Of a stretch of DNA of 64,000 nt, positions 1 to 8,541 are shown piece by piece. Under the pieces are notes generated by a model that saw nothing but the letters and a program-made list of their open reading frames with translations, was not told where the DNA came from and did not search any database. A program made the translations under genes and the position numbers. This DNA comes from Halobacillus massiliensis. Its GTDB lineage: Bacteria; Bacillota; Bacilli; Bacillales; Halobacillaceae. The DNA lies in contig NZ_LT800499.1 of the NCBI RefSeq assembly GCF_900166625.1, positions 2,397,731 to 2,461,730 of the forward strand. The letters are read 5' to 3'. The stretch's first letter is position 1, and each line of letters begins with the position of its first letter.

Positions 1-995
1 CCTGTTCGTTCATACTCCTGCAATGCGGATTTAATGGTTGGCGTTACATCTTTTTCAATCATATGGCAGGCCTGGCGGATCGCGTTATAAACAGCTCTAT
101 CATTGGATGATCCGTGAGCCTTAATAACTGGTGCAGCTAATCCAAATAGTCCGGCACCCCCATATTCAGAATAATCAAGCTTATCTTTTAAACCTTTTAA
201 ATCATTTTTCACTAAACCAGCTGCCAGTTTTGTCTTAAAACTGGACATAAACGTCTGCTTCATCATAGAAAACATGGTTAAGGCTGTTCCCTCCAGCGTC
301 TTTAAAGCGACGTTTCCAGTAAAACCATCTGTAACGACAACATCGGCTGCCCCCTGCAGCAAGTCCCGTGACTCTACGTTACCTATAAAATTGATGGGAG
401 CATCTGAGAGTAAAGCAAATGCTTTTTTCGTCAGTTCACTGCCTTTTCCATCTTCTGTTCCGACATTTAATAAGCCGACTCTTGGATTCTTCACATCTCT
501 GACTTTTTCACAGTAAATAGAGCCGATAATTCCGTATTGCAACAGATGTTGTGGTTTAGCATCTACATTCGCGCCAACATCAAGCATTAAAAATCCACTT
601 CCATCTTCTGTTGGAAGTGTAGGGCTTAGAGCAGGACGCTCAACTCCTTCAAGCCGCCCGATGCCAAAAAGACCAGCGCTCATTAGAGCACCTGTATTTC
701 CTGCTGAAATACACCCATCTGCACGGCCTTCCTTTACTTCTTTAGCCATTAAAACCATAGAAGCCTGCTTTTTTCGCCGCACGGCCCGTACCGGCTCGTC
801 ATCAGAGGTAATCATTTCAGTTGTATGTATAATAGAGATATTGTCTTTTTCCCCTTCTAAATACGGGGTAATTTTACTTTCATCACCAATCAAGGTAATT
901 TCAAGGTTATGAATCGAGGCAGCTGCCTGGGCTGCTCCCTTAACAATCGCCTCGGGAGCGTGGTCTCCACCCATTGCATCGATAGCTATTCTCAT
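1..995 (-). CDS. plsX: Phosphate acyltransferase PlsX (3' end cut by window edge)
   Basis: PlsX makes acyl-phosphate from acyl-ACP, the first step of the PlsX/PlsY route to phosphatidic acid. The visible 331 residues begin [16 protein letters not shown], the family N-terminus, and include an [10 protein letters not shown] motif and [11 protein letters not shown]. The usual length is about 330 to 335 residues, so only the last few residues and the stop lie beyond position 1. The ATG overlaps the fapR stop codon by one base (TGATG), so translation is probably coupled. It should follow fapR control through the operator upstream of fapR. Identity is firm. Confidence 0.97.
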   Translation of the reverse strand, partial: MRIAIDAMGGDHAPEAIVKGAAQAAASIHNLEITLIGDESKITPYLEGEKDNISIIHTTEMITSDDEPVRAVRRKKQASMVLMAKEVKEGRADGCISAGNTGALMSAGLFGIGRLEGVERPALSPTLPTEDGSGFLMLDVGANVDAKPQHLLQYGIIGSIYCEKVRDVKNPRVGLLNVGTEDGKGSELTKKAFALLSDAPINFIGNVESRDLLQGAADVVVTDGFTGNVALKTLEGTALTMFSMMKQTFMSSFKTKLAAGLVKNDLKGLKDKLDYSEYGGAGLFGLAAPVIKAHGSSNDRAVYNAIRQACHMIEKDVTPTIKSALQEYERT

Positions 996-1573
996 CAGTT
1001 ATTTCTCTCCTTTGGATCATGTTCGCGGTACATTTTAAATGACCCAGCAAATACTTCTTCATTATCTACAAAACTATGCACATTCACAATAGTTCTTCCT
1101 TTGTGATCTTCAACTTGTACAGCAGCTTTAGCTACGACACGTTCACCAAGCTTAACGGGACGAGTGAATTTGATATCAGCACCGGCTGTTAAAGCGAGAT
1201 CCTCATCAATAACGGCCACTGCCAAAGAATTTGCCTGGGCAAAGAGGTGGTGGCCTCTTGCGATGTTGTTTCTTGAGAATACATGTTCCTCTTTTATATC
1301 AAGAATGGAAATCGCTCGTTTATCAAGTTCTAAATCAATGACTTCCCCGATGACTTCTTCGATCGGCAGAGCCTTGACGGTTTCATTCCATTCGTGAGTA
1401 GCGACAGATTTAATCCGTTCTCGAAGTTCAGGGATAGAAAGCTCCATCCGGTCTAAGCGGATCGTCTGAATACTTACACCAAACTGCTTGGCAAGCTCCT
1501 CATCAGTCGTAAATGGAGTAGCTTCGATCGTTCCTTTTAATTCGCTCTGTCTCTGCTTTTTTGAAAGCTTCAT
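995..1573 (-). CDS. fapR: Transcription factor FapR, repressor of fatty acid and phospholipid genes
   Basis: FapR represses fatty acid and phospholipid synthesis genes and is released from DNA by malonyl-CoA. The 192-residue product has an N-terminal helix-turn-helix ([20 protein letters not shown], about residues 23 to 42) and a C-terminal hot-dog effector domain ([18 protein letters not shown]). The start at 1573 is preferred over an ATG six codons upstream because GGTGGG lies 6 bases before it and nothing usable precedes the upstream one. A FapR-type operator and a SigA promoter lie directly upstream, so the gene is probably autoregulated with plsX behind it. Length matches the B. subtilis protein (188). 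Confidence 0.97.
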   Translation of the reverse strand: MKLSKKQRQSELKGTIEATPFTTDEELAKQFGVSIQTIRLDRMELSIPELRERIKSVATHEWNETVKALPIEEVIGEVIDLELDKRAISILDIKEEHVFSRNNIARGHHLFAQANSLAVAVIDEDLALTAGADIKFTRPVKLGERVVAKAAVQVEDHKGRTIVNVHSFVDNEEVFAGSFKMYREHDPKERNN

Positions 1574-1599
1574 GCTTTTCCCACCGTTCATTCATCATA

Positions 1600-1619
1600 A
1601 AGTTATGACTAGGTACTAA
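1600..1619 (-). promoter_or_regulatory. FapR operator upstream of fapR
   Basis: Read on the minus strand the site is TTAGTACCTAGTCATAACTT, close to the FapR consensus half TTAGTACC followed by an imperfect inverted partner. It sits 5 bases downstream of the -10 box and 27 bases before the fapR start, where a bound repressor would block initiation. Confidence 0.8.
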
Positions 1620-1623
1620 CAGT

Positions 1624-1652
1624 AATATATAATACCTTTCTTTATAACGCAA
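1624..1652 (-). promoter_or_regulatory. SigA-type promoter for fapR-plsX
   Basis: The minus strand reads TTGCGT (1647-1652), a 17-base spacer, then TATATT (1624-1629). Spacing is ideal and the FapR operator lies just downstream. Confidence 0.7.
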
Positions 1653-1653
1653 G

Positions 1654-1948
1654 AGATCCCTTCGCTTCATAAGCGAGAAAATAAACGGTGAGCTGACTAC
1701 TTTCAGGTCAAGTAAACGTTTTGGATTAGTACAGGGAATCAATGAGGGTACGGCGTTTCGCACCCACCTTCCTGTATGAACTTCCCCATTCCCCGTCCCG
1801 AGACCAATCTCAAAAAGGAATGTTCTTAGCAGCATTTCATGAAGAAAACTCATTTTTTTGCTTCTAGTACACCTTCACATTAAAGACTTTGGAAACTAGA
1901 GTAACTACAATTTCCTTTTCCCCCAACATTGCCAGGAATCTCTGTACA
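1654..1948. other. Non-coding stretch between recG and fapR
   Basis: About 295 bases without a convincing gene. A short inverted repeat (TCGCTT/AAGCGA, near 1664-1678) has no U-tract. I see no clear recG terminator and no repeat family member. A 116-codon open frame crossing it has no ribosome binding site and overlaps fapR. Confidence 0.5.
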
Positions 1949-3994
1949 TTAATCAAGAACTCTCCCTTGAATGTTTGCATCCTGCTCAATGATTTGAAGC
2001 AGCGGGCGGAATCTCTCGTCTTTGGACAGAAAGTCATTTGAAATTATTTCGGATGCATCCTGTCTAGCTGTTTCCAGAGCCCTATAGTCATGGACCATGT
2101 CACCTACTTTAAATTCAGGCATTCCACTTTGCTTTCTGCCGAAGAAATCACCTGGACCTCTAAGTTTTAAGTCCTGTTCGGAAAGTTCGAATCCATCGGT
2201 TGTTTCTGTCATAATTCTCATTCGTTCTTTCCCTACATCTCCCTTAGGATCTGCAAGTAATATACAGTAGCTCTGTTCTGCTCCGCGTCCAACACGGCCT
2301 CTTAGCTGGTGAAGCTGTGATAATCCAAATCGTTCAGCATCATGAACAACCATCAGTGTTGCATTTGGAACATTCACTCCAACTTCTACTACAGTGGTTG
2401 AAACGAGAACTTGAATTTCATTGGAGGAAAACTTCTTCATTACGTCTTCTTTTTCATTATTACTAAGCCGGCCATGCATAAGACCGATGGTTATGTGAGG
2501 TTCATAGATTTCAGCCAGCTGGTGATAAAGATCAATCGCGTCCTGTACTTCCAGCTGTTCCGATTCTTCAATTAACGGACAGATTACATAAGCCTGGTGA
2601 CCTTTTTTCACCTCTTTTTGAATAAAAGAAAGCACCCGTTCGGTTAATCCCCCTTTAACCCAATAGGTTTCCACAGGTTTTCTGCCTGCCGGCATTTCAT
2701 CAATAATTGATACGTCCATATCTCCAAAAGCGGTAATGGCAAGGGTTCTCGGGATAGGAGTCGCTGTCATAAATAAAACATCCGGATGAAGACCTTTATC
2801 CCTAAGAGCACGACGCTGATTGACACCAAAACGGTGCTGCTCATCCACAATAACAAAACCAAGATCACTGAATGCTACATCATCTTGAATTAGTGCATGA
2901 GTTCCGATAATGATATCGGCTTCATGGTTTTTAACCTGATCTAAAATCTGACTACGGCGCTTACCTTTCACCGAACCTGTTAACAGGACAATATTCGCCT
3001 TATCGTTAAACAAATTTGTTAAAGACTCGTAGTGCTGCTCGGCTAAAATTTCTGTAGGAACCATTAGTGCCCCCTGTTTGCCTGCTGTAATCGAAGCATA
3101 CAAAGAAATTGCCGCCACTGCTGTTTTACCGGATCCTACATCCCCTTGAAGGAGACGGTTCATGCGGTAAGGACTTTTCATATCTTTTAAAATTTCTGCG
3201 AGCGAACGCTTTTGGGCGTCTGTTAATTCAAATGGAAAGGATTGGACAAACTGAGTGAGCACTCGATTATCGTACTGCTGGGCATTCCCAGAGGTAGCTT
3301 CCCTCTGTAATTTCCGTAAAAGCTGCATTTTCAGCTGAAAGATAACAAATTCTTCATAAATAAAACGACGCTTCGCATGCTTAAGCATCACCCGGCTTTC
3401 CGGATAGTGCATCTGCTTTAATGCTTGAATACGCGCCGGAAGTTTATAGCTGAGGACATAGTCTTCAGGCAGAATTTCCTGAATATCTTCTGAATACTCA
3501 TCAATCGCTGACTTTATCACTTTTCTTAATTTAACAAGAGTCACACTTTCTTTTAATGTGTATACAGGCTGAATCGGTTCTTGATTTTCTGCCGGTCCCT
3601 TTTTGAACTGGCTGACCGTAACCTGAAGTCGATGCTGATCCCATTTTCCGGTCACTGTTACTGTATCCCCGGCGCTAAGCTGATTTTTAGCAAAAGCTCT
3701 ATTAAACATAACAGCTTTGACAGCAAAACTTTCCACCTGAAGATTCATCGTCAGCCGGGATTTTTTTCTTCCATAGTATTGAACGGCAGGATCGGTCATC
3801 AATCGACCTTCAATCGTAGCTTTTTCGTCATGAATCAGCTCCGTCAGCGGTTTTATTTCATAAGAATCATAGCGATATGGAAAATAAAATAAGAGATCTT
3901 CCACTGTAAATAAACCTAGTTCATTTAAATGTACCGCTAGTTTATCGCCAATGCCTTTCACTTCTGTTATAGGGAGTTGTAAACGGCTGTCCAT
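1949..3994 (-). CDS. recG: ATP-dependent DNA helicase RecG
   Basis: RecG remodels stalled replication forks and branch-migrates Holliday junctions. The 681 residues show an N-terminal wedge/OB region (to about 150), Walker A GDVGSGKT at 284-291, the DEQH box at 385-388, and RecG-type C-terminal motifs (LHQLRGRVGRG, LKLRGPGDFFG). Length equals the B. subtilis protein (682). The ATG overlaps the sdaAA stop by one base (TAATG), so recG appears to be translated as the third gene of an sdaAB-sdaAA-recG unit. No truncation seen. Confidence 0.98.
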   Translation of the reverse strand: MDSRLQLPITEVKGIGDKLAVHLNELGLFTVEDLLFYFPYRYDSYEIKPLTELIHDEKATIEGRLMTDPAVQYYGRKKSRLTMNLQVESFAVKAVMFNRAFAKNQLSAGDTVTVTGKWDQHRLQVTVSQFKKGPAENQEPIQPVYTLKESVTLVKLRKVIKSAIDEYSEDIQEILPEDYVLSYKLPARIQALKQMHYPESRVMLKHAKRRFIYEEFVIFQLKMQLLRKLQREATSGNAQQYDNRVLTQFVQSFPFELTDAQKRSLAEILKDMKSPYRMNRLLQGDVGSGKTAVAAISLYASITAGKQGALMVPTEILAEQHYESLTNLFNDKANIVLLTGSVKGKRRSQILDQVKNHEADIIIGTHALIQDDVAFSDLGFVIVDEQHRFGVNQRRALRDKGLHPDVLFMTATPIPRTLAITAFGDMDVSIIDEMPAGRKPVETYWVKGGLTERVLSFIQKEVKKGHQAYVICPLIEESEQLEVQDAIDLYHQLAEIYEPHITIGLMHGRLSNNEKEDVMKKFSSNEIQVLVSTTVVEVGVNVPNATLMVVHDAERFGLSQLHQLRGRVGRGAEQSYCILLADPKGDVGKERMRIMTETTDGFELSEQDLKLRGPGDFFGRKQSGMPEFKVGDMVHDYRALETARQDASEIISNDFLSKDERFRPLLQIIEQDANIQGRVLD

Positions 3995-4875
3995 TATTTA
4001 TTCGCAGCACTTCCGTAAATTTTCTCTTCCAGTTTCTTTCCGGTTGGTGTGGCTGCCAGTCCGCCTTGAGCCGTCTCCCTAAACGCTGAAGGCATTCGCT
4101 GACCCACTTTATACATGGCGTCAATTACTTCATCACAAGGAATTCTGCTTGTTACTCCAGCTAAAGCCATATCAGCAGCAACGACTGCATTGGCTGCTCC
4201 CATCGCATTTCGTTTCACACATGGTACTTCCACAAGACCCGCGACAGGGTCACAAATAAGGCCTAACATATTTTTTAATGTGATGGCCATCGCTTCGGCT
4301 GATTGAGCAGGGGTTCCTCCTGCCATCTCAACGATAGCTGCTGCAGCCATTCCTGCTGCCGAACCAACTTCCGCTTGACAGCCCCCTGCAGCTCCGGAAA
4401 TGGATGCATTATTTGCGACGACAAAACCAAAAGCGCCGGAAGTGAATAAGTAACGAATCATCTGCTCCCGCGTTGGATTTAAACGATCTTTTACGGCAAA
4501 CAAAGTGCCCGGAACACAGCCCGCACTCCCAGCTGTCGGTGTCGCGCAAATCGTTCCCATCGCAGCATTTACTTCATTCGTAGCTACAGCTTTACTGACC
4601 GCATCCATCAGCAGCTGACCGGATAACGGGTTATGATTCTTCATATACTCCTGAATTAAAACCGCATCTCCTCCAGTTAAACCGCTATGGGATTTCACCC
4701 CTTTTAAGCCGTCTTCTACCGCTTTTTCCATCACGACAAGATTGCGTTCCATTTGAGTAAAGATCTGCTCTCTTGTTACTTGTTTCGTTTCCATTTCCTG
4801 CTGGATCATAACTTCCGAAATGGGAATATTCTCTTTTTCTGCAATACCGATTAATTCGGCTACATTTTTAAACAT
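3994..4875 (-). CDS. sdaAA: L-serine dehydratase, iron-sulfur-dependent, alpha subunit
   Basis: With SdaAB this subunit deaminates L-serine to pyruvate and ammonia using a labile 4Fe-4S cluster. The 293-residue product carries the conserved cysteines expected as cluster ligands (Cys110 and Cys120 in CATPTAGSAGC, and those in CDPVAGLVEVPC) and the glycine-rich core GAAGGCQAEVG. A strong GGAGG stands 7 to 8 bases before the ATG. It follows sdaAB by 18 bases and overlaps recG by one, indicating one transcript. Two-subunit organisation is usual for Firmicutes. Confidence 0.96.
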   Translation of the reverse strand: MFKNVAELIGIAEKENIPISEVMIQQEMETKQVTREQIFTQMERNLVVMEKAVEDGLKGVKSHSGLTGGDAVLIQEYMKNHNPLSGQLLMDAVSKAVATNEVNAAMGTICATPTAGSAGCVPGTLFAVKDRLNPTREQMIRYLFTSGAFGFVVANNASISGAAGGCQAEVGSAAGMAAAAIVEMAGGTPAQSAEAMAITLKNMLGLICDPVAGLVEVPCVKRNAMGAANAVVAADMALAGVTSRIPCDEVIDAMYKVGQRMPSAFRETAQGGLAATPTGKKLEEKIYGSAANK

Positions 4876-4893
4876 TGTATTTCCTCCTGCTGA

Positions 4894-5556
4894 TTAATCC
4901 GATATTCGAGCGACCTGAGTTATGTGGTCAGCCAGCTCCAATTCACTGAGTACTGTATCTTCAATATTTTGATCGACTTCTATAACCATTAACGCCTGCT
5001 CTCCCTGGGCTTTTCTTGACACTTCCATCCGGCCGATATTGATTTTGTGTTTAGCCAGGATGGCTGTAGCCGAAGCTATTGCGCCATATCGGTCGTCATG
5101 AATTAATAAAATAGCCGGATGACTTCCAGAAAGCCGCAGTTCAAAACCGTTAAGCTCCGTAATCTCCGCTTTTCCCCCGCCGATAGAAATACCAACGAGT
5201 TCAAGCTCTCCTCCTTTATCTCCAATTACGATACGGGTTGTGTTCGGGTGATCAGTCTGGGCTTTCTCTTCATAAAAATTTACTTCCATGCCTTTAGCTT
5301 TTGCTTCTTCTAAAGAGTTACGGATACGCGTATCATCTGTATCATAATCAAGTAACCCTCCGACTATAGCGACATCTGTTCCATGTCCTTTATAAGTCTG
5401 GGCAAATGAACCATACAAATGAATATGTGCATATTCCGGTATTCTGCCAAATAAATGGCGGGCAGCTCGTCCTATCCGAGCCGCCCCTGCCGTATGTGAA
5501 CTTGACGGCCCGATCATAACAGGACCAATTATATCGAATACAGATCTATATTTCAT
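4894..5556 (-). CDS. sdaAB: L-serine dehydratase, iron-sulfur-dependent, beta subunit
   Basis: This is the partner subunit of SdaAA. The 220 residues open with the family signature GPVMIGPSSSHTAGAARIGR (11-30), which helps form the serine site, and end with an ACT domain (about 148-220) that may sense an amino acid. It is first in the sdaAB-sdaAA-recG unit. A catabolite-repression-like palindrome lies about 40 bases upstream of the start. A GGATGGTGA ribosome binding site precedes the ATG. Confidence 0.95.
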   Translation of the reverse strand: MKYRSVFDIIGPVMIGPSSSHTAGAARIGRAARHLFGRIPEYAHIHLYGSFAQTYKGHGTDVAIVGGLLDYDTDDTRIRNSLEEAKAKGMEVNFYEEKAQTDHPNTTRIVIGDKGGELELVGISIGGGKAEITELNGFELRLSGSHPAILLIHDDRYGAIASATAILAKHKINIGRMEVSRKAQGEQALMVIEVDQNIEDTVLSELELADHITQVARISD

Positions 5557-5595
5557 AAAAATTCACCATCCTAAGAAAGCTTGTAATTACCGTAA

Positions 5596-5609
5596 AGAAA
5601 ACGCTTTCT
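5596..5609. promoter_or_regulatory. cre-like palindrome between sdaAB and the purine permease
   Basis: AGAAAACGCTTTCT matches the CcpA site pattern TGAAARCGYTTTCA at all but the two outermost bases, which remain complementary to each other. It lies in the 212-base divergent region, closer to sdaAB, and may tie serine breakdown to carbon status. Assigned by pattern only. Confidence 0.5.
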
Positions 5610-5768
5610 AACTTGTGCTTTTCCCTCATATATTCTAACACATTTCAAGAAAAATACCTCAAATAATATGGTTATATTGCTTCAATGTACGATAAGGAGT
5701 ACAATAAATTCTTGTGGGTTAGATTTCTAACCGGGTGGGAGAGGGATAATTTCATAGAGGAGAAAACA

Positions 5769-7037
5769 ATGCTTACTAAGCATAATTCTCAACACAGCCT
5801 GCGCAAGGATTTGGTCGCAGGGTTTATCGGCTATTTTACTACTGTTTATATCGTAGCCGTAAACAGTCAAATCCTAAATGATGCCGGACTTCCGATTGAA
5901 AATGGAATGCTTGCTACAATCCTTGCCAGTGCTGTCGGCTGTTTGATCATGGCTTTTTATGCGAATGCTCCTATGGTACTTATACCAGGAATGGGGGTTA
6001 ACGCGCTTTTTGCTTATTCGATTGTCCAAGGCAAGGGAATGGATTTTCAGGAAGGATTAGGGGTTGTAACGATCGCTGCTGTTCTCTTCCTTATTACCGC
6101 ATTCACGAAGCTCGGTGACTGGCTGAAGCACGCTATCCCGGATTCGCTTAAGCATTCAATCACAGTAGGTCTCGGCATGTTCCTTACTTTGATCGGTCTT
6201 GAAAAAGGAGGACTAGTTGTCAGAGGAGAGTATTCTCTGATTACACTTGGGAATCCTTCTTCGGCAATTGTAATTACAAGTCTGCTTACGTTATTTGGGG
6301 CAGTCTTTCTATTTGCCAGAAACGTACCCGGTAATTTTCTAATTACTATGATTATTGGAACAATCATTGCGTACTTTACCGGTATTCTTAAAGGACCAGG
6401 AGATGGGATTGCTTTAAGTGAACAGGAATGGATCTTTATGCCTTCCTTCTCAGGAATTGGAGAGTTTGGCTTTTGGATGGCTGTTTTCCCACTGGCTATC
6501 GTACTCATTTTTGAAAACATGGGACTTATCCATGGTCAGCTTGATATGCTGAATCAGCAGAATAAGTATAAAAAATCCTACAGGGCGTCTGCCTTTTCTG
6601 CACTGTCGTGTGGATTCTTCGGCACATCACCAACGGTTTCTTCTGCCGAAAGCGCAGCGGTCATTGCCTCGGAAGGAAAAACAGGGAGAGCCAGTTTATT
6701 AATGGCTGTTTTGTTCACAGGAACTATTTTTCTAACTCCATGGATTTCCATGGTTCCTTCTACGGCAATCAGTCCAATTCTGATAATTGTTGGCGCCCTG
6801 ATGGTCCAGAATATTAAAGAAATTCCGCTTGATCAGCTTTCAGAAGCGCTGCCGGCTTTTCTTATTATTGTGATGATTCCATTCACTTATTCAATTGCTG
6901 ACGGCATGGCCTTTGGCTTTATAGCTTACCCAATCGTCAAATTCGCGTTAGGAAAACAAAAAGAGCTTACCACTCCCGTTGTTTTAATTGCCATGGTCTT
7001 TCTCGTTGAATTTGTTATCCGCTCCATTGGTCATTAA
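5769..7037 (+). CDS. NCS2-family purine permease (AzgA/PbuG type)
   Basis: This is a polytopic inner-membrane transporter, probably for hypoxanthine, guanine or adenine. The 422 residues have the AzgA-type features: an N-terminal FIGYFTTVYIVAVN segment, GMGVNALFAY and the signature SSAESAAVIASEGKTGRASL, with about 12 to 14 hydrophobic segments. The start at 5769 has GAGGAG 7 bases upstream; an earlier in-frame ATG (5685) lacks one. It runs against the neighbours and ends at a strong terminator, so it is a single-gene unit. I looked for a purine riboswitch upstream and did not see one. The exact substrate cannot be told from sequence. Confidence 0.9.
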   Translation: MLTKHNSQHSLRKDLVAGFIGYFTTVYIVAVNSQILNDAGLPIENGMLATILASAVGCLIMAFYANAPMVLIPGMGVNALFAYSIVQGKGMDFQEGLGVVTIAAVLFLITAFTKLGDWLKHAIPDSLKHSITVGLGMFLTLIGLEKGGLVVRGEYSLITLGNPSSAIVITSLLTLFGAVFLFARNVPGNFLITMIIGTIIAYFTGILKGPGDGIALSEQEWIFMPSFSGIGEFGFWMAVFPLAIVLIFENMGLIHGQLDMLNQQNKYKKSYRASAFSALSCGFFGTSPTVSSAESAAVIASEGKTGRASLLMAVLFTGTIFLTPWISMVPSTAISPILIIVGALMVQNIKEIPLDQLSEALPAFLIIVMIPFTYSIADGMAFGFIAYPIVKFALGKQKELTTPVVLIAMVFLVEFVIRSIGH

Positions 7038-7081
7038 GAATGAAAGGCGAGAAGGGCGGGTTAAGCCTGAATTGCTTTTTT

Positions 7082-7118
7082 AAAAGGAACTTCTAATGCA
7101 GAAGTTCCTTTTTTTTCC
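7082..7118 (+). terminator. Rho-independent terminator of the purine permease
   Basis: A 13-bp stem AAAAGGAACTTCT / AGAAGTTCCTTTT with a 5-base loop is followed by a T-run. Confidence 0.9.
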
Positions 7119-7150
7119 TTTTACTATATGTCATTTCTATGAAGAAAAAT

Positions 7151-7272
7151 GGATGTTCCGTTTGCTGGAGCAGAAAAAAAACGGCTGGGAAATCGCTCGC
7201 TTTTCGCGGGGAGCCGGTGAGCTAGCTCGTTACACTCCCGGACCTCACCCCTGCAGGAGCATCGCCATTTCT
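7151..7272 (-). repeat. Structured intergenic repeat, copy 1
   Basis: Shares long blocks with copy 2 at a 153-base offset, including GGGGAGCCGGTGAGCTAGCT, GAGCAGAAAAAA and CTGCAGGAG. The 3' part is degraded, so the outer inverted repeat present in copy 2 is only partial. Read in the minus direction it matches copies 3 and 4. No coding capacity is evident. Confidence 0.8.
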
Positions 7273-7303
7273 CTTGGTTGACCTCATTTTTTTGAAGGAA
7301 AAT

Positions 7304-7470
7304 GGCTGTTCCGTTTACTGGAGCAGAAAAAAGCGGCTGGGAAATAGCTCCCTTTCCGCGGGGAGCCGGTGAGCTAGCTCGTTACACTCGCGGATCTCAC
7401 CCTGGCTCTATCTCCCTGCAGGAGTCTCACCATTTCCCAGCCACTTAACCGTTGGTTGTATAAACGGAAC
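7304..7470 (-). repeat. Structured intergenic repeat, copy 2 (most complete of its orientation)
   Basis: Nested inverted repeats define it: an outer GTTCCGTTT (7308-7316) / AAACGGAAC (7462-7470), an inner GGCTGGGAAAT / ATTTCCCAGCC near 7335 and 7431-7442, and GGTGAG / CTCACC in the middle. It should fold into a branched hairpin as single-stranded RNA or DNA. No open frame is conserved among copies. Confidence 0.8.
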
Positions 7471-7546
7471 GCTGTAGTTTCAGTAACCGCTATTAAGGAA
7501 ATAATCTTTTCTTACTCTGTGTTCCGTTATTCCTAATAAACGCAAA

Positions 7547-7666
7547 GGGCCGGGGGAAACGGCGAGACTCCTATGGGAGGATAGAACAGGGTGAGATCCC
7601 GGAGGGCTAAAAGCCTGAGGAAGCTCACCGTTCGCCCATGGAAAGCGAGTCTTTTCCCAGGCCCGG
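7547..7666 (+). repeat. Structured intergenic repeat, copy 3 (opposite orientation)
   Basis: Ends are complementary (GGGCCGGGGGAAA at 7547-7559, TTTTCCCAGGCCCGG at 7652-7666). Inside are GGCGAGACTCC, CAGGGTGAGATCC and GAGGAAGCTCACCGTTCGCC, which line up with the reverse complement of copy 2. Confidence 0.8.
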
Positions 7667-7719
7667 TTTTCTATATCAAAGGTAACGGGACTCCTTCCCC
7701 TTTACGTGAAAATCAAAGA

Positions 7720-7798
7720 AGACTCCTTGGAAGAGAAGAACAGGGGAGATCCTGGAAGGCTTTAGCCTGAGGAAGCTCATCGTTCGCCTTCCACTGTG
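7720..7798 (+). repeat. Structured intergenic repeat, copy 4 (degenerate)
   Basis: Retains AGACTCCTTGGAAGAG, AGGGGAGATCC and CCTGAGGAAGCTCATCGTTCG in the order of copy 3, but the terminal inverted repeats have decayed. Confidence 0.65.
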
Positions 7799-7914
7799 CA
7801 AACCTTCCCTTTCTACTTTGTAAAACCCCCCTTTTTCTCACCACCTAATTTCTGTATTTTACCTATTATGAAATTCATTTCTAAGATAATAATAATAATA
7901 AATTCCGTGAAAAA

Positions 7915-8388
7915 GTGGTGATTCCCATTCTTTTGAATTTTATTGTTGGATTTATAATTCCCTGGACAATTGCTATACTAACGTGTCGTCGAGTTCCTCT
8001 TTTATTTCTTACCGTTGCTCCTTTTACTTCATTACTTTCCATTACATTAAATCAAATAGGGATGGAAGGAGAATTATGGACCCTTCACCCTCAAACGGCA
8101 TTCTTAATTTTTAACTCCATAAATATTGACTTTGGCTACAATCCATCTGCGGGACTCGTATTTACTTATATGATTTATTACAATAAATGGAAAAGGTGGA
8201 AAGTGTACTTAGGATTTCTACTTTTTTTAAATGTAGCTGAAATGACTGCTCTTGTCTTCGATAAAGTGATATATGGGGCTTCGTGGAATATTTATTATAC
8301 ATTTCTGGCTTACTTATTCGGACTTATAGTATTAGATCTTTATTATCACTTTATAAACAAAGCTATCAATGTAAGAACACTTATGTAA
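7915..8388 (+). CDS. Small multi-pass membrane protein of unknown function
   Basis: 157 residues, mostly hydrophobic, with about four to five membrane segments (an N-terminal one to about residue 25, then 30-45, 85-95, 105-120 and 125-148) and a WTLHPQTAF / DFGYNPSAGLVFTY centre. The layout recalls the small membrane proteins labelled CBO0543 family in Bacillaceae genomes, but I cannot confirm that. The start is unsure: the frame opens after a stop at 7882 and offers only GTG GTG at 7915 and a TTG at 7930, without a good ribosome binding site. It lies in the accessory insert next to the repeat cluster and is AT-rich compared with its neighbours. Confidence 0.55.
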   Translation: MVIPILLNFIVGFIIPWTIAILTCRRVPLLFLTVAPFTSLLSITLNQIGMEGELWTLHPQTAFLIFNSINIDFGYNPSAGLVFTYMIYYNKWKRWKVYLGFLLFLNVAEMTALVFDKVIYGASWNIYYTFLAYLFGLIVLDLYYHFINKAINVRTLM

Positions 8389-8478
8389 ATTTTTTTGACT
8401 TAAGACAAAGACTAATTCCTCTCCCTACTAATCAACACGGACTAAACCTCTGCACTGCCGCTTTTCTTACTGTAAAGA

Positions 8479-8525
8479 GAAAAAACAAATCGCCTGATCC
8501 TGTCAGATACAGGAATCAGGCGATT
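8479..8525 (-). terminator. Rho-independent terminator of the yloU-fakA transcript
   Basis: A 16-bp stem with one bulge (AATCGCCTGAT...ATCAGGCGATT at 8488-8525) is followed on the minus strand by a T-rich tract. Confidence 0.9.
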
Positions 8526-8541
8526 GTATATGTTAAATTAG

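Noticed and set aside
1503-1853. 116-codon open frame on the minus strand across the fapR promoter
   Set aside because: No ribosome binding site, overlaps fapR by about 70 bases, and covers the promoter and operator. No protein-like features.
5610-5768. Possible purine riboswitch before the purine permease
   Set aside because: I looked for the guanine/adenine aptamer core and its paired loops and did not find them; the small GGTTAGA / TCTAACC hairpin at 5718-5733 does not fit.
6047-6520. 157-codon open frame antisense to the purine permease
   Set aside because: A shadow frame with Pro- and Ser-rich sequence typical of antisense to membrane protein genes.
7096-7281. 61-codon open frame on the plus strand
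   Set aside because: It begins in the permease terminator and runs through repeat copy 1; not preserved in the other copies.
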